From: Burkholderia sp. GAS332 | GTDB taxonomy: Bacteria; Pseudomonadota; Gammaproteobacteria; Burkholderiales; Burkholderiaceae | NCBI GenBank assembly: GCA_900142905.1 | Contig: FSRV01000001.1 | Coordinates: 2,418,001 to 2,482,000, forward strand | Length of the DNA stretch: 64,000 bases | Direction of reading: 5' to 3' | The notes under the pieces: generated by a model | What the model was told of the DNA's origin: nothing | What the model saw: the letters and a program-made list of their open reading frames with translations, nothing else | The model's database searches: none | Position numbers and translations under genes: made by a program | Part shown: in pieces, positions 38,595 to 48,060 of the stretch | How the letters are laid out: every line of letters starts with the position of its first letter | How positions within the stretch are numbered: position 1 is the stretch's first letter

Positions 38595-39035
38595 GATCAG
38601 CTCGCCCAGGCATGCGCGGCGGTTTCTCGGCTGGTGGAGTTTCGGCGGCCGCTGTTTGCGTGGAATCCATAGCCCGGCATCACGCATCCAGCGCCGTACC
38701 GTTTCCTTCGCCAGCGCCAGCCCGTGACATTCACGCAGCTTCTCGCAGGCCAGCGTCGGCCCGAAATCGGCGTAGCGCTCGCGGATGATCGCCAGAGCCC
38801 GCTGGGCCAGATTCTCGTCCAGACGCCGGTTACCCTGGCGGCCACGCTTGTGTGAGGCCAGTCCAGCCGCACCCGATTCCCGGTATCGGATCACCAGACG
38901 TTCGATCTGCCGCACAGTCAGACCCAGCCGTTGGGCCGCCCGGCCGGGCTTCAGTCCCGTGTCCACCACGGCCTGGATCATCTTCAGCCGGTCGAGTTCG
39001 CGCATGTTCAATGTCACCAGTGCAGATGCATGCAT
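38595..39035 (-). pseudogene. Integrase-core (ISNCY/IS481-like) transposase, N-terminal fragment
   Basis: The frame encodes a helix-turn-helix start (LKMIQAVVDTGLKPGRAAQR, LGLTVRQIERLVIRYRESGA) and continues to KLHQPRNRRACLGELI. The homologous neighbour continues with the first catalytic Asp there (GELVQIDG), but here the sequence diverges, so the DDE core is lost. Three 24-base repeats lie just upstream of its start. It is on the same strand as the second fragment at 39142-39790. Confidence 0.8.
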
Positions 39036-39083
39036 CGCCGGCTCCGCAGTCCCACGAGGAACCGGCAAGCATACCGAGGTCAA

Positions 39084-39150
39084 AACACGACATTTCTAAA
39101 TGACTAGAACACGACATTTCTATTTAGCTAGAACACGACATTTACATAAA
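39084..39150. repeat. Three 24-bp direct repeats, probable element terminus
   Basis: Units begin at 39084, 39108 and 39132, each starting AACACGACATTT, with the first two continuing CTA and ending CTAG. They lie immediately before the N-terminal transposase fragment (reading on the minus strand) and run into the second fragment. Multiple transposase-binding repeats at an end fit a transposon terminus. Confidence 0.75.
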
Positions 39151-39790
39151 GCCGCTACATCCATGTTTCGCAAAGTGCGCGTTATACGACGCGATGAAGG
39201 CGGGCGCATACGCGTTCGCGGCGTCAATGGTACTGATGCCGCGCAGCCGCAGCTCCTTCACCAGCCGGTCCTGCAGCGTCAGGTGGGCGCGCTCGACGCG
39301 GCCCTTGGCGGAGCTGCTGTTCGCGCACCACGTGTCGATGTTCAGCTCGTACATCGCGCGGCCAAAATGCGTGACACCCCTGTCACCGGTCTGCGTGTGC
39401 GTCGGCCGGAACACGCTGGCCTTGTCGCTGTAGAACGCCACCGGCTTGCCGTAGCGCTCGAGGTACGCCCGCGTCGCCTCGAAGTAGCTGAAGGTCGATT
39501 CGGTCGCCGTGAAATGCAGGGCCATCAGCCGGCTGGTCGCATCGTCGACGTACACCAGCAGCGTGCACTGCGGGGCGCGTTCCTCGAACCACGGATGCTC
39601 GCTGCCATCGATCTGCACCAGCTCGCCCAGACACGCGCGCCGGGCCCGCGGCTGGTAGACCTTCGGCGGGCGCTGCCGGCGCGGAATCCACAGCCCGGCA
39701 TCCGTCATCAGATGCCGCACGGTTTCCTTCGACAGCGTGATCCCATGGCATTCGTGCAGCAGTGCGCGGGACCAAAGATCGAAGCGCATA
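39142..39790 (-). pseudogene. Integrase-core (ISNCY/IS481-like) transposase, central fragment with DDE residues
   Basis: The frame encodes SKETVRHLMTDAGLWIPRR, then the catalytic region: ELVQIDGSEHPW (first Asp), FYSDKASVFR (second Asp) and SSAKGRVERAHLTLQDRL (Glu). It ends abruptly after YNAHFAK at the 24-bp repeats, and the N-terminal helix-turn-helix is missing. It is a different copy from the fragment at 38595-39035, since the two share a segment around SKETVR/AKETVR. Confidence 0.82.
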
Positions 39791-40188
39791 GAGGCCGCTA
39801 TCACGCGGTTTCAGCGTGGTGATTCAAAAAGCGTATACATGGCGGCCCACGCAGGAGCGCCACTTGAATGCACTGGGATGGTGAAAAAGCAGCATGAGTA
39901 TGTTGTAATGAATTTGCAATGTTATGTCGGAGCAAACATATGCGGTGCTGCGAAATCGACTGCTTTCGTTCAAACGCTACGGCTACTCGCTCAAAACAAA
40001 CGCATTGAAGAACCGTTCGCCATGAAAGAGGCCACATTCGAAAGCTCCGGCAGGCAGCACGCGAGGGTGCAGTGGGGCTGCTGTACCTTTACGAGGCGGG
40101 CTTCCATGGTTCGCCTCTGCCCAGCGTAGCTGGTCACCACGAGGTTTCCCCCACCGAGTAGAGCCCAATTTTCATTGCCGCCGCAGCG
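39791..40188. other. Intergenic sequence between IS fragments
   Basis: About 400 bases with no recognised gene. Several short open frames have no protein pattern. Confidence 0.4.
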
Positions 40189-40574
40189 CCATCGGCGCGC
40201 TGGATTCCGGCCAGAACACGCTCAACCACGCCCCACATAGCGGAACTATCAAGGCCCCTGATGTCGAGCAATTCATCGACCGCGTGTGCTTGCGGGCGCC
40301 GCCAATACACCCACTTTAATCGTAGTGGACAACGCGAGTATCAATCACGATATCAGCGAGGAGACACGGCAGCGTTGGCTTCGTGAACATAAAACGGTCA
40401 TCTATCCAGCGGCCTGCCGCCCTGACCTGAGCATGATCGAGATCTTATGGCGGCACCTGAAATACCGATGGCGGAGCGCTCTAATATGGGCACGCGAGAC
40501 TATCGATTGCCGAACTTGACGTACTGCTAAACAAGTGCGGCCCCGATTTTAATCGATTTCTCGTGAACACTTAA
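40189..40574 (+). pseudogene. IS630-family transposase, C-terminal remnant with frameshifts
   Basis: Pieces in successive frames read TIKAPDVEQFIDRV, then TPTLIVVDNASINHDISEET and RQRWLREHKTVIYPA, MIEILWRHLKYRWR, and finally AELDVLLNKCGPDF. These match the end of IS630-family DDE transposases (VLDNASIHH ... MIEILWKHLKY). At least two frameshifts separate the pieces. It is inactive. Confidence 0.85.
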
Positions 40575-40919
40575 CGGATAATTCTGATATCGCGCATCAA
40601 TTAAAATACTTTTTGTTTTTTATCAATTCATACCACGTACAAATAATATGATTTTTATGCCTCGAAATTGGTTGAAAAAAGCCAATCTCTGACTTATTTT
40701 GTCCGTTGCGCTTGAATAAAAAATGAGCTCCGGAAGGGGAGCTCATATCTGCCGGCTTCGTCTCCAAGGAGGAACGCTAACCGGGTAAACACTTGACCGT
40801 GGCCAGTTGCGGATTTGCCGATCCGCGGCCTTTCGCTTGCACGTAGGTTATTCTCGACTTTTCCGCGGAGAAGTCAAGGGATTTTTTCGCCTTGCGTGCC
40901 GGCGGCTTTCGGAGGAAAC
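40575..40919. other. AT-rich leader region before the Tn7-like module
   Basis: About 345 bases, strongly AT-rich at 40590-40700, that separate the IS graveyard from the TnsAB gene. It holds a leftward terminator (40715-40746) and the ribosome-binding site GGAGGAAAC before ATG 40920. It is where a transposon left end would be expected, but no repeated TnsB-site pattern was recognised by eye. Confidence 0.45.
40715..40746 (-). terminator. Intrinsic terminator reading leftward
   Basis: ATGAGCTCC (40723-40731) pairs perfectly with GGAGCTCAT (40738-40746) around a six-base loop. Read on the minus strand the stem is followed by a run of six T from the AAAAAA at 40718-40723. It would stop leftward transcription, although no minus-strand gene lies immediately to its right. 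Confidence 0.6.
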
Positions 40920-43712
40920 ATGCCTCGCCTGCACAAAATGAGCCCCGGATTTCAGCGGGGCGAGCAAAATGTCGCCTCGCCGTTGCGCACGGAGCGTGAC
41001 CCAGAAGCGAATTTCTGGTTTTTCCACTCCAATAAGCTGAACTACCTCCTCCGGATAGAGAGCGATGTTTTGTTCTTCTGCGTTGTCATCCTCGAACTTC
41101 GGCCCGATGTTATTGCTTACGACAGCATTGCCGAGGACAGTCCGGAAGCGGTGCGTGCCAAAGGGGCTGATCTGATCGTTCGATTCGCAAATGGCAATAC
41201 GGAATACTGGTGGTGCCGACGGGAACCAGAGAAAGGCCACAAACGACGGACCGAGAAGGACTTCAGATTCATTCATGGCGGTGACGTCGAGCTCGGTCGC
41301 ATTAGGTTTGATAACTCCCTTTTGCTGTCGGGGGCGATAACCGCCGCATGTGACTACGACTGCATTCCGACGTGTCACGCGGTTCTCCAGAAGTTTGACG
41401 GGAACTCCAGCCTAACCCTCGGTGAAATCCTTTCAACCGCCGGTGTTGATGCGGGGCTTCTACATGCCGTGCTCGCGCAATTGCTGGCCGACGGGACGCT
41501 GACGACAGACCTGGACAGTCGGATTCTTTCTGAACAGTCCGTGGTCTGTAAGGTCGCATGCCCTGACCCCGTGCAGGTAGATGAACTGCCTGGTAGTTTG
41601 GGCAGCAGCTCCGGTAGTGTTTTCGCGTTCCGACCCGTGCAGAGCCACGCTTCAAATGAGGATGCAACCAATCAATGGACGCATCGAGCGCTGCGACTGA
41701 TCCCTCCGGAATACCAGTGGGCAATGTGGCCAACACCGGACGCCAGCGAAATTCCCGATCGAGGTCGCGCGCTATATGGGAAACGCAAGCAGATTGTCGA
41801 TGCATACCGGCGCGGCGCCAAAATTAACGAAATAGAAACTCAATTCGAAATAAGCGCCGGAGAAGTCAGGCGGCTGGCCAAACGATGTGTCACTCCGCGT
41901 CCCGGCGGCGGCATACACGGATACTACGGACTGATCCCGGGAAAGCAGATAGAACAAGGAAAAGCATGCGCAGTGGAGCGTCCAAAGAAGGGACGGCGAA
42001 ACGCGTGGACGGACCTGCTTGAACACGTAGAAGGACTCTCGGATTCGATCAAGGGCTGGGTACTCGAAGGCGACCCGATTTCGGAGGGAGCCCCGCTGGA
42101 CATAACAGGCCTACACACGAAATTCGTTGAGGAACTGCACAAAGCAGGGGTCGGTGTTGCTGACTATCCATTGTCCAACGCTGATCGCGGGCAGGACGCT
42201 TTGTACCGCTATGTAAGGGAAATCGAGAAAGCGCATTTGCTCCGCTACACGCGTGTTCACCGCGGGGAAGCGGCGGAGCAGCGGGCGACGTATCTAGGAC
42301 GCGGCTACCGACGGATCATGAGACCGTTGCGCCCGGGCTCATTTGTTCAGTTAGATTACTGGCGCACCGACAAGCTATCGAAGATCACTTTTGACAATGG
42401 CTACGGCGACGTTTTCGAAGAAGTTCTGCCCAAGTTTTACTACGCCGTGCTCGTTGATGAGCTGTTTTCGTATGTCCTTTCGGGTTATCCGACCCTGGAG
42501 AAAACGGCAAGCACCGAAAGTGCGCTGGAAACACTTGACCGTTTCGTCCATCCCGACTGCTATCGGCAGTCAGATTTTGCCCGCGACACGTCCATTGACA
42601 TTCTTGGCCCGTGTTTCTCCCCCGAGCTGGTAGTGGAAACACGGGGCTCCCGTTTCAATGTCCTGCGGGTTGACAATGCTTGGGCGAATCTGTCCGATGC
42701 CTTTATTCGGGCGGTTGTCTATGGATTCGGCGCAGCCGTCAATTTTGGTCCGACCTACACCTGGGTGACGAGGGCAGTCGTCGAGCGGGTCATTGGCAAC
42801 ATCTCACGCCTCGTACGCAAAACGCTCGAGGCGGAGCCTGTTCCGCGTCTCGAGCAGCTCCGGTATGCATTGGACGAAGCTTGTCTGCTCCACAATACGA
42901 GTAAAACCAAACGGCTGAATTTTTCAGCACCCATTGATGCATTGCTAACCGTGATCAAGCGGAGAGACAGTGGTCTTGTGGTCATGCCTTTGCCCCAGCA
43001 GACGATCGATCACAGCAGGATACTCGACCATTACTTCCTGGCACCACTGAAGCGCAACGACAAAACCGATGTGAGACCAACATTCGAGAGATTCGGTCAT
43101 CGTTATGAAAATGAGCTGCTTGGGGCTCAAAGTGATCTCCTTCGGTCGAGAGGGGCTCCTTCCACGGTTGCCGCAACGGTGAAGCGATACGACGTCCGCG
43201 ATGTGACGGCCAGTGTCGTTGGTGGGCAGTTTCTTGGTCAGATGATTTCAACCACCAAACCGGACCAACTCATGAGTCGGAGCGATGCAATTCTTCTAGA
43301 TCGCAAGGGCAGGCAATCCAGGGTGCGGCAAAAGCAGCAGCAGGCCGCGACAGGGGCGGCGCGCAACGGCAAGCCAAACACTGCGGCGCTCGAGCAGGCG
43401 CGCCAGCACCAGCGGCAGGCGTTGCATGGCATTCCTCCTGAAGATGCCACTGCCACGCCTAGGAGCTCGTCCGAGTCGCCAATGATGAATCTGCCGCCGG
43501 TTGCGACCGCGCCGGCTGTTCAGCCGGTATGTTCCAACTCGGTTGCCACGCTTGAACAAGAGCCGGTTCTCGAACCGTGGGGCAGATCAAGCGCAGCAGT
43601 TCCGGTTTTCTCAGGAAGAGTATTGCATCAGGAGCCGGTCTTGAGACCGTGGTCACCTCGTGCGGTCCACCATCGGTTGAACAGTCAAGGCAAAAACGGG
43701 AGGCGGCCGTGA
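40920..43712 (+). CDS. Tn7-like TnsA-TnsB fusion transposase
   Basis: 930 residues from ATG 40920 (GGAGGAAAC upstream). Residues about 25-210 resemble TnsA: Glu47 in RIESDVLFF, Asp84 in GADLIVRF, then a winged-helix part (TLGEILSTAGVDAGLLHAVL). The Gln/Glu-x-Lys nuclease pair reads WWCRRE, so 5'-end cleavage is probably lost. Residues about 285-740 are TnsB: the DDE candidates are Asp479 (VQLDYWRTD), Asp585 (LRVDNAW) and Glu622 (VVERVIGN). A Gln-, Ala- and Pro-rich tail carries two copies of QEPVLxPW. The GTG start of the next gene overlaps its stop. Confidence 0.82.
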   Translation: MPRLHKMSPGFQRGEQNVASPLRTERDPEANFWFFHSNKLNYLLRIESDVLFFCVVILELRPDVIAYDSIAEDSPEAVRAKGADLIVRFANGNTEYWWCRREPEKGHKRRTEKDFRFIHGGDVELGRIRFDNSLLLSGAITAACDYDCIPTCHAVLQKFDGNSSLTLGEILSTAGVDAGLLHAVLAQLLADGTLTTDLDSRILSEQSVVCKVACPDPVQVDELPGSLGSSSGSVFAFRPVQSHASNEDATNQWTHRALRLIPPEYQWAMWPTPDASEIPDRGRALYGKRKQIVDAYRRGAKINEIETQFEISAGEVRRLAKRCVTPRPGGGIHGYYGLIPGKQIEQGKACAVERPKKGRRNAWTDLLEHVEGLSDSIKGWVLEGDPISEGAPLDITGLHTKFVEELHKAGVGVADYPLSNADRGQDALYRYVREIEKAHLLRYTRVHRGEAAEQRATYLGRGYRRIMRPLRPGSFVQLDYWRTDKLSKITFDNGYGDVFEEVLPKFYYAVLVDELFSYVLSGYPTLEKTASTESALETLDRFVHPDCYRQSDFARDTSIDILGPCFSPELVVETRGSRFNVLRVDNAWANLSDAFIRAVVYGFGAAVNFGPTYTWVTRAVVERVIGNISRLVRKTLEAEPVPRLEQLRYALDEACLLHNTSKTKRLNFSAPIDALLTVIKRRDSGLVVMPLPQQTIDHSRILDHYFLAPLKRNDKTDVRPTFERFGHRYENELLGAQSDLLRSRGAPSTVAATVKRYDVRDVTASVVGGQFLGQMISTTKPDQLMSRSDAILLDRKGRQSRVRQKQQQAATGAARNGKPNTAALEQARQHQRQALHGIPPEDATATPRSSSESPMMNLPPVATAPAVQPVCSNSVATLEQEPVLEPWGRSSAAVPVFSGRVLHQEPVLRPWSPRAVHHRLNSQGKNGRRP

Positions 43713-44803
43713 GAAAGCTTGAAAATGAAGCTAGCAGTCCTGCTCAATCCCCTCTGAAAGATGAAAGCATTGCGGAGGCTGAGGATGTTCAGGACAGCGG
43801 AACGGAGGGTGTCACTGAAGATGTCACGCAACCAGGAGTCAGCGTCGAAGAGAGAATTCTCATACACCCGCTGTTTGGCGAACCTGTTGTAAAGACTGCT
43901 CCGGCTCGCGAAGCATATTTTGCATTGCGGGAAAGATTGCTCTATGGGGCATCCGGATTCACTGTGCTCGGACAAAGAGGGATGTACCTGCAAGGCACAC
44001 TCAGAGTAATCCACCAGTACATAAGGCAGGAATTTCCACAGCTGGCAATTTACGAGCATGTCGTGGCGCGATGTACTTCCATTACGCGGGCCGAGGCCCT
44101 GCTCGGACTACTGGGTTCCATCGGGCACGGGATTCTACGCGGATCAGATGAAGCCAAGATGAGGCGCCTCGTAAACATGCAAGAAGAGAAGGCGTTGATC
44201 TCGGGAGCCTCGTTGTCGATCTGGGTCATTCACAACTCAGAGCTACTCGACGTTGAGACGTGTAAAGCGCTTTTGGATATGCGCAACCTTCTTGAGTTGA
44301 GCGGTAATCGCCTGTTTCTTATTCATGGCGCGTATGTTGACTCTTTCATGAAAAACATTCCAACCTTGGCACGGAAATTTGATCCAGAGGAGCTGCGCAC
44401 GCTGTTTGGCAGTGCACATCCTCTCCGCGCTCTTTCTGGCGTGCAGGAATTTGCAGATGTGCTGATGGAGATTGATACGCAGACGATTCGTCGGGAGTCT
44501 CCAATCACGTGGACCGAAGCGCTTTTGCCGCAAGCTTACCGGAATGATTTTCGACTCGCAAACGAGGCACTGGCCCTTCATGCCGCGACGTTGGCAGGGT
44601 GTCCAGAAGGAGCCTTCACCGATCAGGCGTTATTCGATACCGTCCGGAGTGTCATGTCAATGTCAGCGCGGCAGGATTCACCGGGTTTCAACATTCCGCC
44701 GGAGACCTGGGCGAACGCAGTGGCGATGGTGATGCGAGTCGGTAGCAGCTATCTTCATGTGATCCCGCGTATCAAGTCATCTTCATCCGAACAGGGTAAT
44801 TGA
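43709..44803 (+). CDS. TnsC-position protein with degenerate ATPase motifs
   Basis: 364 residues from GTG 43709 (GGGAGG upstream; four-base GTGA overlap with tnsAB). Position and overall pattern fit a TnsC/TniB-type AAA+ regulator, including the C-terminal segment PITWTEALLPQAYRNDFRLA. The P-loop position reads GQRGMYLQGT (43970-43999), without the GK[ST]. The Walker B position reads SIWVIHNSE (44213-44242), without the acidic pair. It is probably unable to hydrolyse ATP, or belongs to a divergent family I do not recognise. The first 45 residues are low-complexity and acidic. Confidence 0.6.
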   Translation: MRKLENEASSPAQSPLKDESIAEAEDVQDSGTEGVTEDVTQPGVSVEERILIHPLFGEPVVKTAPAREAYFALRERLLYGASGFTVLGQRGMYLQGTLRVIHQYIRQEFPQLAIYEHVVARCTSITRAEALLGLLGSIGHGILRGSDEAKMRRLVNMQEEKALISGASLSIWVIHNSELLDVETCKALLDMRNLLELSGNRLFLIHGAYVDSFMKNIPTLARKFDPEELRTLFGSAHPLRALSGVQEFADVLMEIDTQTIRRESPITWTEALLPQAYRNDFRLANEALALHAATLAGCPEGAFTDQALFDTVRSVMSMSARQDSPGFNIPPETWANAVAMVMRVGSSYLHVIPRIKSSSSEQGN

Positions 44804-44804
44804 C

Positions 44805-45410
44805 ATGGGCGAATACGCAGGAAGAATAGAGTCACCTCTGTCATATGAGTCGGCCTTCAGTCAGCTTGCCCGAGCAGTTGTGTTAAATGAGATCGGCGGG
44901 TCAGCGTTTCTGCCTTTCTCAGGTATAGATGATTGGGGATGGAAATGGGACGTCCTGAACAAGAGCCTTCTGCCGATCGATGGAATTCACGGGCGATTTT
45001 TCGGTCCCCGCATGCCGCGCGAGACCGGTAAAATATTGAATGGCCGCTTCTGCAGTGCATCGCTCAGGATTTGCTTGCGCGTTGCTCTCGTACCGTCTTT
45101 AGAACAAAGCGAACTGCGCATGCTGTTTGGCAGCGTTCATGCTCTTCGGGGCATGTCCGGTCTGCAGGAATATACGAAAGTGCTGATGGAAATTGATACT
45201 GCTGATGATCAGTCGGAAGACTTCGCTTACGTGGACCCAAGCGCTTCTTCCCAAGGCCTACCGGCAAGGATTTCGACTCACGAGTGGAGCGGGCGCTATA
45301 TGAGGCAATCCTGGCGATCGGCCGCGACGGAGAAATCTTCGACCGAGCCTTGTTCGATGCCGTCCGAACCGTCATGTCCATATCAGTGCGGCGCGATTCG
45401 GTTGGTTTAA
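44805..45410 (+). pseudogene. Chimeric remnant: TniQ N-terminus joined to a second TnsC-like tail
   Basis: The first 90 residues (MGEYAGRIESPLSYESAFSQ ... CSASLRIC) are a paralogue of the intact TniQ encoded at 45529. From about 45075 it switches to a paralogue of the TnsC-like C-terminus (ELRMLFGSVHALRGMSGLQE, VLMEIDT). A frameshift then hides the tail, which continues in another frame as SLTWTQALLPKAYRQGFRL. This is best explained by duplication of a tnsC-tniQ pair followed by a deletion. The zinc part of TniQ is lost. Confidence 0.75.
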
Positions 45411-45528
45411 ACGTTTCTCGGCGAACCTGACGGGAGGCACTGACCATGGTAGTGGGAAAAGGTAGCGATCATTGATTGTTGTAGGGGTCACTTCGGGGCT
45501 CAATGTTTGATTCTGATCAAGTGAGAGA

Positions 45529-46914
45529 ATGCCAGAATACGCGGGTTCAGAGCTGTCATATCTTCCTTATGAATCGGCCTTTAGTCAGGTCGCTCGGATA
45601 GTCACGCTGAACGAGATGACCGCGTCGCAGTTCCTGCGTCTAGCAGGTCGAAAGGAGGGGGACAGAGAATGGGATGTCTCGAACAGCAGATTACTTCAAC
45701 TGGACGGATTTCAAAGGTGTCTTCCCGATTCTGAAATGTTTGAGAAAGTCTACGACATTTTTGATATGCGTTTCTGTAGCTCAAGCCTACGAGTCTGCGA
45801 CCAATGCATTGGCAGCATGTACCATTCGTTATGGCATCAGTGCTGGATCGTCAGGACGTGCCCGGTGCATGGGTGTCAGCTACGGACTGTGTGTCCATTC
45901 TGCAAGAAGCCATACGGGAATTGCACTTTCTCTCAGGCAGTGAGGCATCGCTTCTCCTGTCGTCGGTGTGGAAACAGCTTGTCCATGGAGCCCGCAACAA
46001 TCGTGCGTCACCTGGCGTTTCGGAACGTCGCCGCTCAACTTGATGTTGCATTCGTCACTTTCTATCGGCAACTGCGACGTCTCTCTGTCTTAAGTCAGCG
46101 GCTGTCGCATCTTGAAAAACTGTTCCCATTTAAGATGGTCAACAAATGGTGGCCGGAAGGTCGGTCCTACTGGGACGTCACGCGCGACGTGGGTCTTGCC
46201 CACGAGAAAAAGCCGCAGAGCAGCCCAGAAATGACCTGGCTCGTTTGGCCGTCGTCGCATCAGCCCGAATTCAGGGACCGCAGCGAGTTTAACCTTGCGT
46301 ACGACTGGACGATCGATTCGCTCAAGCGTTGGTTAATGCAGAGTAATCCGCGCCTGGCTGACGCCGGCGAGCGCCCAGAGCTGTTTGATGAAAGGGGCTT
46401 TCCGCGCACTGACCTTTGGCCACCAGAGTTTCTCGCATTCATGTTGCTGCGATATCACGTAGAGGAAGATGCTCCATCGTGGGGATTGAGAACGTCGACC
46501 GCCGGTATTCGTCGAGCTTCCAACCAGCTTGCATGTCACACATGGTTCAACAACAACAATTGGCCAAGAGGGTGTGCTCGGGTTGAGTGGGTTCAGGCGA
46601 TGGCGTATGGGCGATTTGCCGCACTGTACTGGGCTGCAAAATACGGTGTGCTAGCTGATAGGAAGTTCGAGGGGGACGATTACGTCGTGCCTTGCTTCTG
46701 GAGCAACCGAGCATGGGAGCCGGACATTGCGGCCGTTGTTTTCCCCACAATCGACGGCATGCCGCTGGGTCGGTTCGACCCCTCGCCGCTCCGACTCAAA
46801 GACGCGGTTGAAATTATGTATCGTGATGGCGTCTCAAGGCAACGTGAATCACTCGTAGCGCGACGAGCGGAGCTCGGGAGACAGAGTTTTCCGCCCGTCA
46901 GTCAGGGAACATAA
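45529..46914 (+). CDS. TniQ/TnsD-family target-selection protein
   Basis: 461 residues. A TniQ N-terminus (LPYESAFSQVARIVTLNEMT) is followed by a zinc-binding region with Cys90/Cys93 (CDQC), Cys111/His114 (CPVHGCQL), Cys122/Cys125 (CPFC) and Cys144/Cys147 (CRRC). The C-terminal 300 residues have no recognised domain but are long enough for TnsD-like DNA binding. TniQ proteins choose the target site and recruit TnsC. A short GAGAG lies before the ATG. Its 3' end overlaps the convergent nitrilase-fold gene by 13 bases. Confidence 0.85.
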   Translation: MPEYAGSELSYLPYESAFSQVARIVTLNEMTASQFLRLAGRKEGDREWDVSNSRLLQLDGFQRCLPDSEMFEKVYDIFDMRFCSSSLRVCDQCIGSMYHSLWHQCWIVRTCPVHGCQLRTVCPFCKKPYGNCTFSQAVRHRFSCRRCGNSLSMEPATIVRHLAFRNVAAQLDVAFVTFYRQLRRLSVLSQRLSHLEKLFPFKMVNKWWPEGRSYWDVTRDVGLAHEKKPQSSPEMTWLVWPSSHQPEFRDRSEFNLAYDWTIDSLKRWLMQSNPRLADAGERPELFDERGFPRTDLWPPEFLAFMLLRYHVEEDAPSWGLRTSTAGIRRASNQLACHTWFNNNNWPRGCARVEWVQAMAYGRFAALYWAAKYGVLADRKFEGDDYVVPCFWSNRAWEPDIAAVVFPTIDGMPLGRFDPSPLRLKDAVEIMYRDGVSRQRESLVARRAELGRQSFPPVSQGT

Positions 46915-47726
46915 AATCCGCTACGCGCATTGAGTGGGTCTTTGCCGATGTGCCGCCAGCGATCCGCGAGGTTTTCATGTTGCATTGCGTGCCAGTGGGC
47001 TACGCGGCTCTGCGTCGCAACCCATGCAGGGATGTCGGGGATTTCTGCGATCAACAGCGATGAAGTATCTGTCAATTCGCCGATTTCATTTCCTGCGGGA
47101 GTTAGGATTATGCTGCCACGGCCGCCTGATTCGCTACCCTCGACACTTCGATAGGTCGAAAGCACCGTGAATACTCCAAATTCTCTCGCGACGCTATAAG
47201 CCCTGTTCATCAATGCCGTGTTAGCAGGCAGGCATGAGACGAGACTCATGCAAGAGCGAGATACGGCCATCAGCGGAAGCGGGCACGAAAGATCGTCATC
47301 CAGAACAAGGAAAACTTCCTTCGCGAAATGCGGCAGGCCGATGAGGGTGATGTGCGTGATCACCGGCGTCCACCGGCTCGGGGCCTTACCGTCGGGAAAC
47401 TTTACATGTCGCGCGATCAGCCGCCCTTCGAACGCTGCGAGTGCGGTTCGGTAAAACCCCCGCTTCTTCGCGGTCTCCCACGTACCGCAAACTATTAATG
47501 CGTGCTTCCTCGCGCTGAGATCTGTGAGCCAACCAATCAGGTCACGGGCTGAACGCTCCGTCTGCGACCGTGTTTCAAAACTCCAGAATGATATCCGACA
47601 GGGCTGGCTCGGCAACACAAGGATGTCGAATTCCCGTGCGGCAACCTCCGCATCAATGCGCGCCATGTATTTCTGCGTGTCGCAAAGGTCCTCGTCGAAC
47701 GGGATGTTCAAAGATGCGAGCAACAT
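46902..47726 (-). CDS. Nitrilase-fold (carbon-nitrogen hydrolase-like) protein with altered active site
   Basis: 274 residues from ATG 47726. The strand order and motifs resemble carbon-nitrogen hydrolases: EFDILVLPSQP, HALIVCGTWET, ARHVKFPDGK, NRAYSVAREFGVFTVLSTYR, GGRGSIILTPAGNEIGEL. The catalytic Glu-Lys-Cys set is not visible in its usual positions (FPE reads LPSQ), so hydrolase activity is doubtful. It follows the XRE regulator gene by 31 bases on the same strand. It lies between two tniQ genes in a transposition module, an unusual place for this fold. Confidence 0.55.
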   Translation of the reverse strand: MLLASLNIPFDEDLCDTQKYMARIDAEVAAREFDILVLPSQPCRISFWSFETRSQTERSARDLIGWLTDLSARKHALIVCGTWETAKKRGFYRTALAAFEGRLIARHVKFPDGKAPSRWTPVITHITLIGLPHFAKEVFLVLDDDLSCPLPLMAVSRSCMSLVSCLPANTALMNRAYSVAREFGVFTVLSTYRSVEGSESGGRGSIILTPAGNEIGELTDTSSLLIAEIPDIPAWVATQSRVAHWHAMQHENLADRWRHIGKDPLNARSGFYVP

Positions 47727-47757
47727 TGAATCAGCCCTGCGTTGGATCGACACCCTT

Positions 47758-48054
47758 TCAGGCGTTGGATGAGTCGTACATGCGCAGCTGGACAAGTTCT
47801 TCCTTAATGCGGGCCTGCATCTCCGCGATCTCCAAGTCCGATCGGTCGCAGGAGTAGGCGTAGATGAGCAGGCTAAGAGGGTGCACACCAATCCCCCCGG
47901 CGATTGCCTCAAGCTTGTCCAACGTGGGACTCTGGCGGCCGCGCTCGAGCTGACTCAGATAGGTCCTGCTCGTAACGTCCAACCCCTCCTGCGGGACCCC
48001 TGAAGTTCTCCTGGCTGCTCTCAAGGCGCGGCCAAGGCCAATACGTAAAGACAT
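47758..48054 (-). CDS. XRE-type helix-turn-helix regulator
   Basis: 98 residues. The pattern LGRALRAARRTSGVPQEGLD followed by SRTYLSQLERGRQSPTLDKL and EAIAGGIGVHPLSLL is a classical phage Cro/CI helix-turn-helix. The short C-terminal tail may dimerise. It is divergent from the second tniQ gene and leads the nitrilase-fold gene; it probably controls both transcripts from the region 48061-48135. A decayed second copy lies at 49870-50058. Confidence 0.9.
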   Translation of the reverse strand: MSLRIGLGRALRAARRTSGVPQEGLDVTSRTYLSQLERGRQSPTLDKLEAIAGGIGVHPLSLLIYAYSCDRSDLEIAEMQARIKEELVQLRMYDSSNA

Positions 48055-48060
48055 GCGCTT

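Noticed and set aside
40560..40760. TGTCCGTTGCG near 40700 as a transposon left end
   Set aside because: A matching inverted copy could not be found to the right of the module, and no repeated binding sites were seen.
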